Assembly: GCF_001186125.1 (NCBI RefSeq)
Contig: NW_014040346.1
Span: forward strand, 47,360-94,068
DNA from: Sphaeroforma arctica JP610
Taxonomy: Eukaryota > Opisthokonta > Ichthyosporea > Ichthyophonida
Reading direction: 5' to 3'
DNA length: 46,709 bases
Part shown: piece by piece, positions 11,801 through 23,200 of the stretch
Position numbering within the stretch: the first letter of the stretch is position 1
How the letters are laid out: each line of letters begins with the position of its first letter
Made by a program: the position numbers and the translations under genes
The notes under the pieces: model-generated
The model's input: only the letters and a program-made list of their open reading frames with translations
Told to the model about the DNA's origin: nothing
Database searches by the model: none

Positions 11801-14421
11801 AATACTGACACTGTAATAACTCAAAGCACATACGCAACATGCATGATTTTCTCGTCCATACACTCATAAAGATAACATGCATACACCCCTTATGGCACCA
11901 CTTAAATATACAACTTAGGAAGCATTCAACTTCTAATGCTATTTCCTTGTCTACCAGAATTTGGTATCCCTAGACAAGGTGAACGCCTCCTGCCCTGATA
12001 CTGAAGTGCTTACGGCACATGTACTGGTACACACACTCGCCTTTTCAGCAACATACACGAAGACCCAATTATACACATATCTTTCCAATCTAAATCACAA
12101 AACTAACGACGCTACTCCGCTTTGCCTCATATGCATTGAAGTTCGGGTGCTCTCGAGAAGGTTAACGCCCCCTATCCTGATGCGGACGCGCTTAAGAAGT
12201 ACCTGAAAGAACGTATTGACGCTGCTGTGGAGAAGGGTGCTGTACTGCCCCGTGTTGCAGTGATTGGGGCACTAGGCCGATGCGGTCGAGGTGCCTGTGA
12301 CTTTGCGACGGAGGTGAGCTCTATACTCTATACATATATCTAAGTATATCATACAAAAGTATACATCTGTTTGTGCACGAGTGTACTTTAAGAATGCTGG
12401 TGACATCGATGTGTCCATTAATCACACGCTTTCTGACGCAATGTACGTTTGCCCTTTCCCTTTCTGACCCAGGTTGGCATCCCGGAAGATAACATTGTTC
12501 GTTGGGACATGAATGAGACCAAGGGCGGAGGTCCTTTCCCTCAATTACTGGATGTCGACATCCTTGTGAATTGCATATATCTCACAGAGAAGATCCCTCC
12601 TTTCATCACCACAGACATGCTGAAGGAAACCTCAGGTATTAAAAGGCGTAAAATTGGATATCTATGCACGTGTTGTGTATACTGGAACCTGTTATTACAA
12701 TACGTCTAATGGTGTCCCACCTCGATGACTTTCAATTGAACAACTCCTTTATCTCGAGTACGTCTTAGTCATTTAATAACGACCCGTCAAAAAACCGTAC
12801 GTACAAATGCTTGCTTCGTTTGTTCTTATGCTGACCAATCTGTGCTTATCATACATATACACCTTGGCAGAGACTCGCAAGTTGTCCGTGCTGGTGGATG
12901 TCAGCTGCGACTACACAAGCGAAAACAACCCCGTACCTGTGTACACTGAAGGCACCACATTCAGTAACCCCACGGTGGTGGTGCCAGACGTGTAAGTAAA
13001 CATTGTGTACGAGTTCTTACATATTTTATTACGTGCATATAACAGTGGTGTGTTACTTTTCCGATTTGTTTTATATGAATACGAAGGCAAGCCGTATTTT
13101 CAACGTCTGTTTTCGAGCGCATTGGTCGTACACAGTTGCTAAGACCGCGTTTGTGGCACCCAAAATGTAAATTGGCACGCATGCTTTATGTATGTGTGTG
13201 TGTGTAAGTGGTTATGCTTACTTTAAGTCTACCGTTATACTTGCATGCACCCGCGTATGTATCGAAACGTTTATATAAACGCAATCACGAATTGATTTGT
13301 GCTCGCGCGTGCCCGAGTACGCTATGACTGCTGTACCACAGGATGTCTTGAAATAAACGACGCATACATGAAACGCGCATTTGTAACAAGTCTCATTGGT
13401 TCGAGTGGTTGTACTGCTGAGCTCTTCAGTGAACGTTCGAACTTAGTTGAAGAGCATACAGGCAATTTCATTGTTTCTGTATCAATTCGTTTTTTTCTAT
13501 GTCGACACTGACTGCTTCTCTTGCTGGTGAGAATTGCGCGATAACCCTTATTGATCACAGAGAGGCTACATACGTATTTGAATACACACATCTTCGATCA
13601 TTTCCATTTCGAACACACTTTCATATTTTGTTTCCACATTAGCACTTTCATATCCTCATTATATATATTCCTTCTGCCTGTGTACTCCCCATTGTATTGT
13701 GCAGTGGAAAGGTCATGGAAGTAGTGGCCATCGATCATCTGCCCACACTCCTACCTAAGGAAAGCTCAGAACGCTTCGGCGCAGACCTCCTCCCCACACT
13801 ACTCGCTCTGCCACAGGTATGTATATAATATTATACTCGCATATATCATGTGTACGTGAATGGATTAATTCGCGATACCCGAAAAGTCTGCGTATAAATA
13901 TAGTATTCGGATCAACTTCGAATGTCACGTTATAAATAGTTGAGCGTTCAGAATATATTTAACAATTGTGGGATGATACTGTTTGCAACTTCCTCTCCGC
14001 TTCAACCGCGGTTTAAATACATTGTTAAGCTGTAGTGCAAATTCTCAAGAAGGGGTTGTACGTGGATATGTGGATTATTCTGTACGCAGTAGGCATATTG
14101 AGTAACAGCTTTTTTATTGCTATATCCATATTAGACATATTCAATTTTTTATTCATATATAGATCGATCCATATATCCATGGCCGACAATCGCACCTATC
14201 TGAAGGACTTGTGATAGGAGAAGCTCACATTTGTTCGAGGATAGGGAAAATGTATTAGAGCGTACGAATACATGTGCAGATACATTTTATATGTACGTTT
14301 GTGCACATATATGTATACTGACGTGAAGTTGACATCTAACCCACTCCAGGTGAAGGAGGATGAAGTTTGGTGCAGGGCTCGCAAGCTGTTCGATGACAAA
14401 TTGGCGGAAGCTGAGAAATAA
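8890..14421 (+). CDS. LYS1: Saccharopine dehydrogenase (NAD+, L-lysine-forming)
   Basis: Exons 8890-9053, 10194-10338, 11145-11311, 12142-12313, 12473-12635, 12871-12991, 13705-13816 and 14350-14421 join in frame to 1116 bases, 371 aa (yeast Lys1 is 373). The enzyme performs the last step of the aminoadipate pathway, saccharopine + NAD+ to lysine + 2-oxoglutarate. The N-terminus [18 protein letters not shown] matches the fungal family. Lys79 (FGLKELPE) and His98 (FGHCFKYQ) correspond to yeast catalytic Lys77 and His96. The Rossmann motif [12 protein letters not shown] lies in exon 4, and [16 protein letters not shown] near the C-terminus is highly conserved. This is the monofunctional fungal-type enzyme, not the animal LKR-SDH fusion. 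Introns are 1140, 806, 830, 159, 235, 713 and 533 bases. Intron 3 carries a decayed partial copy of exon 4. Confidence 0.97.
11955..12016 (+). pseudogene. Decayed partial duplicate of LYS1 exon 4
   Basis: Inside intron 3, 182 bases before exon 4, about 60 bases resemble the start of exon 4 (12138-12200). AAGGTGAACGCC at 11976 matches AAGGTTAACGCC at 12158, and the flanks align at roughly 70 percent by eye. Read in the matching frame it gives [17 protein letters not shown] against [17 protein letters not shown]. The upstream acceptor-like CTACCAG would put it in the wrong phase after exon 3 and meet a stop at once. It therefore looks like a dead exon copy rather than an alternative exon. Confidence 0.65.
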
Positions 14422-14578
14422 GCATATCTCGCTGACTTCTAGGCTGGAAAGATGTTGTAGATAGTTTTATAGATCCATGGCGCAGAGCTTAACAGCCACG
14501 TCGATGCCCGAACACATCCAAGTCGAGTCTATATAACTCGAATGCCTTGGAATGTGTACCCGGTGTATGGTATCGTAC

Positions 14579-14584
14579 AATAAA
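14579..14584 (+). promoter_or_regulatory. Poly(A) signal AATAAA for LYS1
   Basis: AATAAA lies 157 bases past the LYS1 stop codon, on the coding strand. It is the first exact copy downstream. Confidence 0.55.
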
Positions 14585-16207
14585 ACCTAGTACCGCTAAT
14601 GTGATCCATGGACAAGGCAGAACATAGAACGGTTTATAACATTGAACCTTAATTGTGGTACATAGGTAGTCGTATATTGATATTCAAACACGCAATTTAG
14701 GATGAGATTCTGCCGCTCCTAGCCTTGGTCTATGTCAGTCTCTAGATAAGCTATTATGCGAGCACTGACATACTGATACGTCAGTGAAGGCGAAAGCGTG
14801 GCACATTATATGCAATGGTTCAATCTGAGTTCATACAAATACTCAGTTATTATTGAATTCTGCCTATCGATCATATTAGAAGGATACCCAAGAGTAAAAG
14901 CTCATGCGATACTATACTGTAACTTGTAAGTCAGTGCCTTCTGAGGTGCATGAGCTAATACTAATCCTATATATATATAAAATATGGGATTATGTTAAAC
15001 TTTCTAGTTTTTGGCTCTACACGATTCTCGAATCGAGTGTTTGCCAAACTTTCGATCAGAATATCCTGCAGTGAATCATCGGTATTAAGCTAAATATGAA
15101 TACTACTGCAGTAGAGAGCGAACGTGCTCATCAGGAGTATTCGTCCAAGACGAGTAGCTTATCACATTAGAGAGTGCACACGCGATTACTTGTTCTCGCC
15201 TATCATCGATCAAATATGTAGTCGCGTGACAAAAGTTTTTCTTTGACTATCAATAGATGCCTTCAAAATAGTACCATGCGAGTTGATTTAGATCTCCGGG
15301 AACTCACCTAGCAACAAGAATGTAATTAGTTCTCCAAATACAATTCGATCCCGGGCCCACGCTCTTACATAATGAAAAGAATATGAGTCAGTTTTGAAAT
15401 CATTACGTTTACGTCAGTAGTAAATACGATCGATCTCTGCGCCCTGAGCGCGTTATAGATGAAATATGAATTATTTTTTATTTTCATAGCCTCGGCCGAC
15501 TTTACTTGTCACGGTGACATTTCAGATCTGCCGACGATTTCCGAGACGCATTCAGCGTTGCCGTAACCTCTTTCAGCAACACCGCTTTTCCTGACAACTA
15601 TTCCTAGCGGTTGATAAACTTTAGTGACCTGACTGTCATTGAATTCACGTAGCGCACTCCATATCGTAAGTGGTGTAATTGTTCCGAAAAATATCACCTC
15701 ATACTTTCTTGCGCGCATCCCAATGTATCGAACGATCTTCTGAATAGTGTTGCTGCAGATTTGCGGGAAATGAACACACGTGAACCAAGCATGGCAGATG
15801 TGGCCAAGAAGGCCAATGCTTTTGTCGATTATGGTCCATATATGCAAATTGAACCTGCTCAGTTCAAGAAAGGGAGTAAGCAAGTGTCAGGAAAGACAAA
15901 GAAGTCTCACCTATTATAAAGAGAATTGTATCCTAGTTCTCCACGAATCATTATTCTGAAGGTTTGCGAGCGCGCGATTAGACGAGTAACAACATGTTCA
16001 AGACCATACTCGAAGAAATGTGAATTAAACCTGCAAGTATTTAAAAGACATGCGTGATACCACCGAACGTGAGTATTGCTACTATGCGACGAGCATGTTT
16101 TAATCCAAGTTTTATCGATGATACTTTGTCCCGCATACTGATGTACACTTTCAAGTGTGGAAACATAACAAGCCATAGCAAAGCGTCAGACTATATATTC
16201 AGCTGCT

Positions 16208-16213
16208 TTTATT
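16208..16213 (-). promoter_or_regulatory. Possible poly(A) signal for the RNase III-like gene
   Basis: TTTATT on the plus strand reads AATAAA on the coding strand, about 170 bases past the stop at 16386. Confidence 0.4.
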
Positions 16214-16385
16214 AATATTAATAACCTCGGCCATGTGTTCCACGGTCATGACAATTTCCAATATACCACATAGGAGGAACCCTGAGGAACCGGCACAGCT
16301 ATCAATTAAATCGCAAGCGATGGTGACAGGCCAGTTCGAAAAGACCTATTAAACGAATAATTTTATATGGTATGATGAGCGCCAA

Positions 16386-18052
16386 CTAGTGCTTGCTCCT
16401 TCCATTGCATGTTTTAACGGCCTCCAGTAGGCCTAGATCTGCGCACAGGTCTGCGGTGGCAGAGAACCCGTTGGATTTGTAATACGCGCCAATTAGCGCC
16501 TCCATCGCATCGGCACAAGTCTTGGAGTCATAGTCGAATGTGCTCTTGGTGCGTATGTAGCGCAAATACGGCGCCGCGATTTTTGCCAAAACCCGGTTGG
16601 AGACTGCTTTGCCTTTCAGGATAGTCATCTCGCCATTGTCTGCGTTAGGATTTGTGTGGTATAAATACTGCACCACCACTAGGTCGAGCACAGCGTCACC
16701 TGAATCGATGTGATCGGATATTGGGTATTGGGATAGTATGTACCGGTACATGGACCGGTATATATAAACATGAGTAAACTTTGATATACTACTATACTGT
16801 TTCGTCAACACAGGCGAACAGCGCAACACATATTCCCGCACAAACGACCCGCATAAATTCACTTCTCGGCAATCCGGCAAGTTCGATAACGTACCCAATA
16901 ATGCAAGCCTGAGAAAGTTGCATCCATTAACACTGGCGCTTGGGTGTGTCAGTGCTTCGTCAATTGCGGCTACATCCACATTCTGGAAATCGGAGAACTT
17001 TTTAACAAAATCCTTCCCCGTAAATTGAGTGGCCAGGTTGTGATGTCGCTCATCTCTGACCATAGACTCGGGATCCAGGGGAGCTAGTGGATGCACATAT
17101 TCGGGTGCTTCCGCTGTGATAATATCTGCGTATGTTTTCTTATCAAGATCAACGGCCGAGCAAAGCTCGAGTACCTGAAAAATATTCAAGCACAATGTAT
17201 CTATCATCAGCAGACTATCAATCCAAACCAACTTTGCAGATTTACGATTATATATATACCAACTCATCTCGCAGACTATGATTAAAGGTCACGATGCTTG
17301 CTTCCCATATATGCACTCAGTTCATTGCAGAAATTGCAAACTCCACACTCCTGTTGCTACACAGATAACGACACTGTTCGCGGGGCTTCTTTACATCCAT
17401 TCATGCGACATTATTCGCCTGATTTGTAAAGTGGCTTGCTGCCTACTAGTTTGCTGTGCTAGATCTAATAATTATAATTTGCTAAACACGCGGGCACGAA
17501 AAATATACATAGGCTTGTCACTGGTGAATATCTCATCAACACGATACGCACGCTTCTCAGTGCTGTTGTATAATAATATACGGATCGCACACAAATACGC
17601 GACTGTACACTATGCTGTGCTTAGAACGTTATCCTGCTTTACGCTTGCACAAAAATAAGATGTAGCATCCGAAGTAATAGTTTTTGAAAAGTGCATGCCG
17701 CCGTCTGTATATCCGTCCATAATTGCCTACACAGTAGTAACAGTGGTGACTGAGCTACCTGCTCGTAAGCGGGTCCCTTAGAGCTACCGAATTTCCGCCC
17801 CCATCCTTGCGGTTCGTAGCACTCCTGGCAAAAGCGCACTATCCCCGAAGGCTTCACAAATGCAGTCCATTCGTGCTCTGCAATAGGATCAGTGCTTATC
17901 GAGCATGCGCTGTGCACGTTTTCCCATCCACAATCCTTCCCAGATCCCCACTCCTGACCGTACCGTCTTACGACGTGACATGCCACGCAGATGTGGCCTT
18001 TTATGGCCTTGGCTTCATATCTTGAACTCCAAACATGAGATTCATTCGGCAT
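16386..18052 (-). CDS. RNase III-domain protein with N-terminal four-cysteine module
   Basis: Exons 18052-17759, 17174-16895 and 16699-16386 join in matching phase to 888 bases, 295 aa. Residues 1-98 carry CVAC (22-25) and FCQEC (Cys75, Cys78), with Cys41, His47 and Cys50 between; this suggests a zinc-binding module I cannot name. Residues about 158-270 are an RNase III domain: ALTHPS (172-177), the signature RLALLGDAVLDLVV, LKGKAVSNRVLAKIA, and CADAMEALIGAYY. Asp193, Asp255 and Glu258 match the conserved catalytic acids, but the two glutamates of the classical ERLEFLGD are Leu186 and Ala189. Cleavage may be lost or weakened, leaving an RNA-binding or scaffold role as in RNase III-like ribosomal proteins. 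No dsRBD, PAZ or helicase is seen, so it is not Dicer or Drosha. The start at 18052 opens exon 1, but further 5' exons cannot be excluded. Confidence 0.82.
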
Positions 18053-20213
18053 AATGTTTGGTTGCTAGTGTTGATATACACACTTGTAGAAAATGAAAGG
18101 TGGCTTTAAACTTGATGATGCACGCGCTGACCAGGGGTAGAATGTGAATGGAGTAAGAAAGATTCGACATGAGCCGAGAGAGCAGGTTCTGTATCGACGA
18201 TTGCAAATTCATGGTCGAGTTGAATCAACAACGAAGAATACTCCCATTGGCGTTTAAACTATTACATCGTGCTCACGAGATATTGAACTTAAAATGTTGG
18301 GGAGTCCGAAGCACGAAACCCACTTTCTCAGTCAAAAAATGTTGACACTTGCTAATGCCATCTGATAGCATTCATTTATCTTGGTGCGGACGATTATAGG
18401 CATTGAATGTGTACATACATGTATAAGTCTCCGCAATATAAATATCAGCTACATGCTGCCTCTTGTAAAACGAGTACACTGATTTGTTACATTCACATCC
18501 TTATTGGGATCCCGCACAAAGTTTATGCTAGCCTCCTATATCAAACTCAGTGTTTGACAATTAGTCACACTGCAGGCGTGATTCTCTTCCATCAGTAAGA
18601 AGTTCACAAGAATGTGCGACAGTATTGCGATCATCCGATTTCAGATATATCTCGGTGTAAACTCTACACATCTGGAACGATTTGGGTGACTTATATACGA
18701 GTGTACGTTTGAAATGTGCGAATCTATGAAACATGGCTGAGCACCGGACACGGCTATAGATAAGTCAAGTGTGCAAGCGCAAGCGTATGCGCATGATATG
18801 ATTTGTGTGTTAACTTAGTAATCGGATTCCTGCGGTTGCTGTCAGCTTAACTAGAGGAGTGCGTTTGCAAATATACATCATTAGGTTTTTGTTGACATCG
18901 CATCTTGTCAAAAAGATATTCATCCATCGGATAGGATCATGTACTCAGTAAAAAACAAAAATCAACTCTCAGACTCCGCAAACAACGAGCGAAATTATAG
19001 AGCGCCTCTGTGACTATCCGAATTTCATAGGGATAGATATTTGCTCTGGCGCAGTTCGAGACCATAATAGTACCAAACAATCCAAACTGTACAACTTCAC
19101 TGGGTGGGCCTGCTCACTATGAAATGGTATCACACTGTGAGACCTACTTCAAATCGACAGTGCTGTCAATTCGTGAAAGCAGGCTGTAGTAAAGTTCTTA
19201 TGGCAGGTTGTCGTACGGATTGGTGTATCTGCCCTATACGGAGCTACCCCTGGTTATACTTGCTGCATAACCGCCCCTGATATTCACTTGACAGTGTATG
19301 GGTTAAGAATAAAGCTAGATAAATCAAAACACGTACATTCCTCCCAAAAGGCTGACGACGTCAAATGTCCATTCCGAGCGTAAATATATCAATCGAATAC
19401 CTCTAATTAATCAAGTTTACCGCTCTTTAAAACATTCGCCACAAGCGCGAGTCTGTGGACACCAGGGTATGTCCGAGACATCGAAATATACACACTCTAC
19501 TCTCCGCACTTGTTTATTTGACCACAGCGAACAACACTACATGTGTCGGTGCATCTTTCTAACATCATGCTATCCTAGAAGCCTGCAAGGAGTTGGGTAC
19601 TAAATTAAAACTCTACTCGCACTCTAGAAAGTCGCTTAAATATCAGGAATCGAGGACATATTCTTGAAACATCGTTCATAGTATGTTCTGCTTTCCTATA
19701 CGTTGCATATGTATGATAACATGTGTCTTGCCGTTTCTATATGACCGACACATACGTATTGTGAAACGGATCCCATCTGGTACTATTGCGACTACACTCC
19801 AAACAATCTATTTACAGATGTTTGCTAGTGTCATATGAACCGTCTCGTTCGTTGCTCGGTTGCCTCACTGTATTTTGCAATTTTTACAAAGTCGTTCTTG
19901 ATGTAGACGTTCACTCTGTGCAAAAATCCGCTCAGTGCTATACGAAAAACCTCGATCTTGCTATACTTGGTTATGAAAGCCGGTCCCGTCATAGACACTG
20001 CGCTGCCAATGTTGAGGGGTTTGAATCACCGTTGAGCGATGTAGTACATAGGCCTGTCTGACGGATCCGTACAATAGTACTACCAATACGATAGCTCAGA
20101 CAAGCGTTTGTAATGAGACAGGCGATCCCAATCGCCAATCTGCTTCCGTCCGTACATAGTATTGTCCACATTTGCTTTGTCGTACCATTCACAAATGCCC
20201 TCTTGCGTTTATC
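18053..20213. other. Intergenic, no gene supported
   Basis: This lies between CWC27 and the RNase III-like gene, both on the minus strand. It should hold the latter's promoter and the CWC27 3' end. I found no open frame with coding character, no RNA gene and no clear repeat. Confidence 0.5.
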
Positions 20214-23200
20214 TTATCGCCTGCTATGGCTACGACTGTCATGTCTATCTCTCGATCTCTTTCTGCCCCTGTCTCGACTCGTTTCCCTGCCACCATCCTT
20301 GCGCCCCTCTCTATCCCTAGTTGCATCGCTCCTCCAATCATCCCCATTCCCCTTGTTATCTCTACCCTCCTTATACCCACCTCTACTCCTGCTGCTTTCA
20401 TTATCCCCACCTATATGCTCGCGTCTATTCCTGTCTGGATTACCGTGTCTGTTGTCACCCCGATCGTCTCGCCTGTTGCGCTTATCTTTTGTACTGAACT
20501 TGTCTTTGGCGTCTCTCTCACGCCGTGCGATTGTGAGCGGATTGCGCGGATCTTCCAATGTGTACATATCTTCCGCATTGTCTGTAATACAGGACATCGA
20601 TAGAGTAGGGGGGGGGAGTTCTATTTTAGATACTTTCAAGAAACAGATAGAAAGCCAACTACACAGCATCTACTGATAGCCGGTAGTTGGTTGCCAGTAT
20701 CGTCATGCACGTGTGAATATTTATAACCCCACAGAACGGTGAATAATTGATCTCTAATCAATAATTTATATAGCACATTTACATTTGAATAAGGAAACGG
20801 GACCGAACAAAAGAGCGCTATTGTTTCTATATGGATATGGAGAACATTGTTTACCTACATGCTGTTGTTAGCGATATCGGGACTATTCAAAGGAACGTTT
20901 AAGAGGAATTGAAAATGGAGGACACATAGAACGCTTACACTTATAATAAGATTATACCTTTGAAAGGATCCTTCGAGAGCACAAGACTATCTTCTGGGTC
21001 GAAATCGAGTGCATGTGACATCCAGTCGTCGCTGAGGAATATTGAAGGACCCGAAATGAAACAATCTGACGTTAATATATACTGGTAGTATCGAACACAG
21101 CAGTGGTTACATAAATCTGCAACATTCTCGATCAAGTAGCCCAAATCCTTCTTATTCGCACAAACGTATAGATCAAACTCTCAGCCAACTGTGCATTAAG
21201 ATTGTGCCTACAGAATAATTTGGTAAGGAACCCCTCCAACATGGTGATTGATACTAAATACGTCATGAATATGTACGTGCAGCAGGCCTTTCCCGTGTGT
21301 GCAGTACTAGACTAGCTTCAGGTTTCTCACATCCACTACGAAAATGATTGTAGCTAAACTTACCTCACCCATTGATAGTCTCACTACTAGTACCTCTGTC
21401 ATGATCCGCCTCAACACTTGACCAGAATTCCGTTTCGGTTCCCCTATCTGACCCCAATATATACACACACCATCGAATTCACACTCGTACCAATTCTTAC
21501 CTTCCCTATTTTTTTATCTGATATACACACTGGAGAGCACTAACATGATACATTTAAGCACCGTTTTATGAAGCGTGCAATCTCACAAGCTCCCACTTAC
21601 CCATTTGTACTACGCCCCCCACCCTTCCCCTTCATATCCGCATCCAAACTAGCACTATCCGTATTTTTCCCATTTGACTCTTCTTCCTCTTCCTCCTCGT
21701 CACTCTTATCCGCCCACGACCGTGCACTAACTTTCATCTGAAAGCTTTCCAAAAGAGCCTTGGCCTTCGCATCGGCTTTGGCCTTCCCCGTTGACCCCAA
21801 ACTGTCCGCGTACTTCCGCCTCTGTGCTTCCAGATACGCTTCCCCATCATCCACCGCAGATTTCACCTGGTTGTCATTCACTCCAGTCTGTGTATTTGTC
21901 TCCGCAATACGTCCATCTCCCATATCGCGTTGCCTTCGCTTGCTCTCTCTGATCTCGCGCACTAATTTCTCGGTCTGTTCTGCGGTTGTCAAACTCTTGC
22001 TCGTCTTGGCAGCACTCGATGTGTCCTCCTTATATTTCTTTGTATCGCTTTCATCTTCCGTTTCCCTAACCTTATCATCGGATACACTCGCACCCTTTCC
22101 ATCACCATTCGCACTGGTACCCTTGCTTTTCTCCTCACTCACCACCGGTTCTATAGCGCCCACTTCTGCTGCAAGCGTCGGGTCTGCCAAAGCTTCGTGT
22201 GCACTTTTAATCTTCATTCGCTTTGTTTTACTTTTACTACTAAACATGTTGTCTGCCTCCCCTTCATCCTCTTCATCGTCATCTCCTCCAAATGAGAGCA
22301 GCTTAGCGTCTCGAGTTTTCTTCATTTTGGATCCCTTTGCCTTGCTTTCTTTGTTGGCCCGAGCTTGGTCGATCTTCGCCTGAAGTTGTGTAAATGTATG
22401 TATGTGAATGGGTATGTATGTATGTGCAGCAAGTGTACACAAATGTGTAAGTGTATATGTGCTTGTACATTATGCATGATAGTGTGTATGCAGCAGTATA
22501 AGTATATGAATACATATGCGTAGATATGTGCAGCATTGTAGATGATATCAGGCATGTTTAACAGTGTGTACGCCAATACAATATTGAGCTGGTACGATAT
22601 CTGGTGTGTCACATTGTAAGCAATATATCGAATTTTGATTCAAATCGTGATGAGATTCGATATAAACAAAGATACCCGCAACCAATACATACCAGCCTTG
22701 CAGGCAAAGAGCGCGGCACGATATCATCAAAAGGATTGACCAGCACTTCAATATACTTGATTCTAGGGGGATTTAAAGGCCGCTCATCTTCGTCTGTTTC
22801 CGCATCTCCAACGCGCAGTACATTGAAAATAGTTTCATGATCGACCCTCCCAAACAATGTGTGTTTCTTATTTAATCCCTCGGTTTTATCCAGCGTGATG
22901 AAAAACTGACTTCGGTTGTCATGGCTACCGCTGTTAGCCATGGCAACCAGGCCACGCCGCGAGAACTTAAGTCTTTGATGGAATTCGTCCTTGAAGGGCT
23001 CTACATGGTACAGAAGGAAAGAAGATATATATTTCATATCCGGGCAGCAGTCTTACTGTTTAGTGAACTAATATACGAAAGTGGTCCGCCAGGTCATTGT
23101 TTTTCGCCTTCTATTCATCACTTAGGACTTGTGGGCCGTAGGAATATCTATAGTACGCGATATGGGACTACCCTTTGGGACCCACAAATTTTCTAAAATA

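Larger units (their letters stand above)
14422..16385. other. Convergent intergenic region, no gene supported
   Basis: This separates LYS1 (+) from the RNase III-like gene (-). Minus-strand open frames of 124 and 89 codons (15509-15883, 15907-16176) have no recognisable motif and no clear coding character. I see nothing else beyond short AT runs and 3' processing signals. Confidence 0.5.

Noticed and set aside
15509-15883. Minus-strand open frame of 124 codons between LYS1 and the RNase III-like gene
   Set aside because: No recognisable motif, no homologue recalled, and no stronger coding character than other frames in the intergenic region.
16700-16894. Single uninterrupted 293-codon RNase III reading frame
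   Set aside because: The insert between RLALLG and DAVLDL has GTACGT and TTCAG ends in matching phase, and removing it restores the conserved RLALLGDAVLDL signature, so it is an intron that happens to be open.
17639-17758. Continuation of the exon 1 frame of the RNase III-like gene to a stop at 17639
   Set aside because: GAGCAG followed by GTAGCT is a good donor in phase with exon 2; the residues beyond it lose the composition of the exon.
20113-20676. Plus-strand open frame of 187 codons rich in Leu, Ser and Pro
   Set aside because: It is the antisense of the Arg/Asp/Ser-rich last exon of CWC27, whose composition keeps the reverse strand open.
21760-22383. Plus-strand open frame of 207 codons
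   Set aside because: Antisense shadow of the charged central exon of CWC27; Ser/Leu/Ala-rich with no domain.
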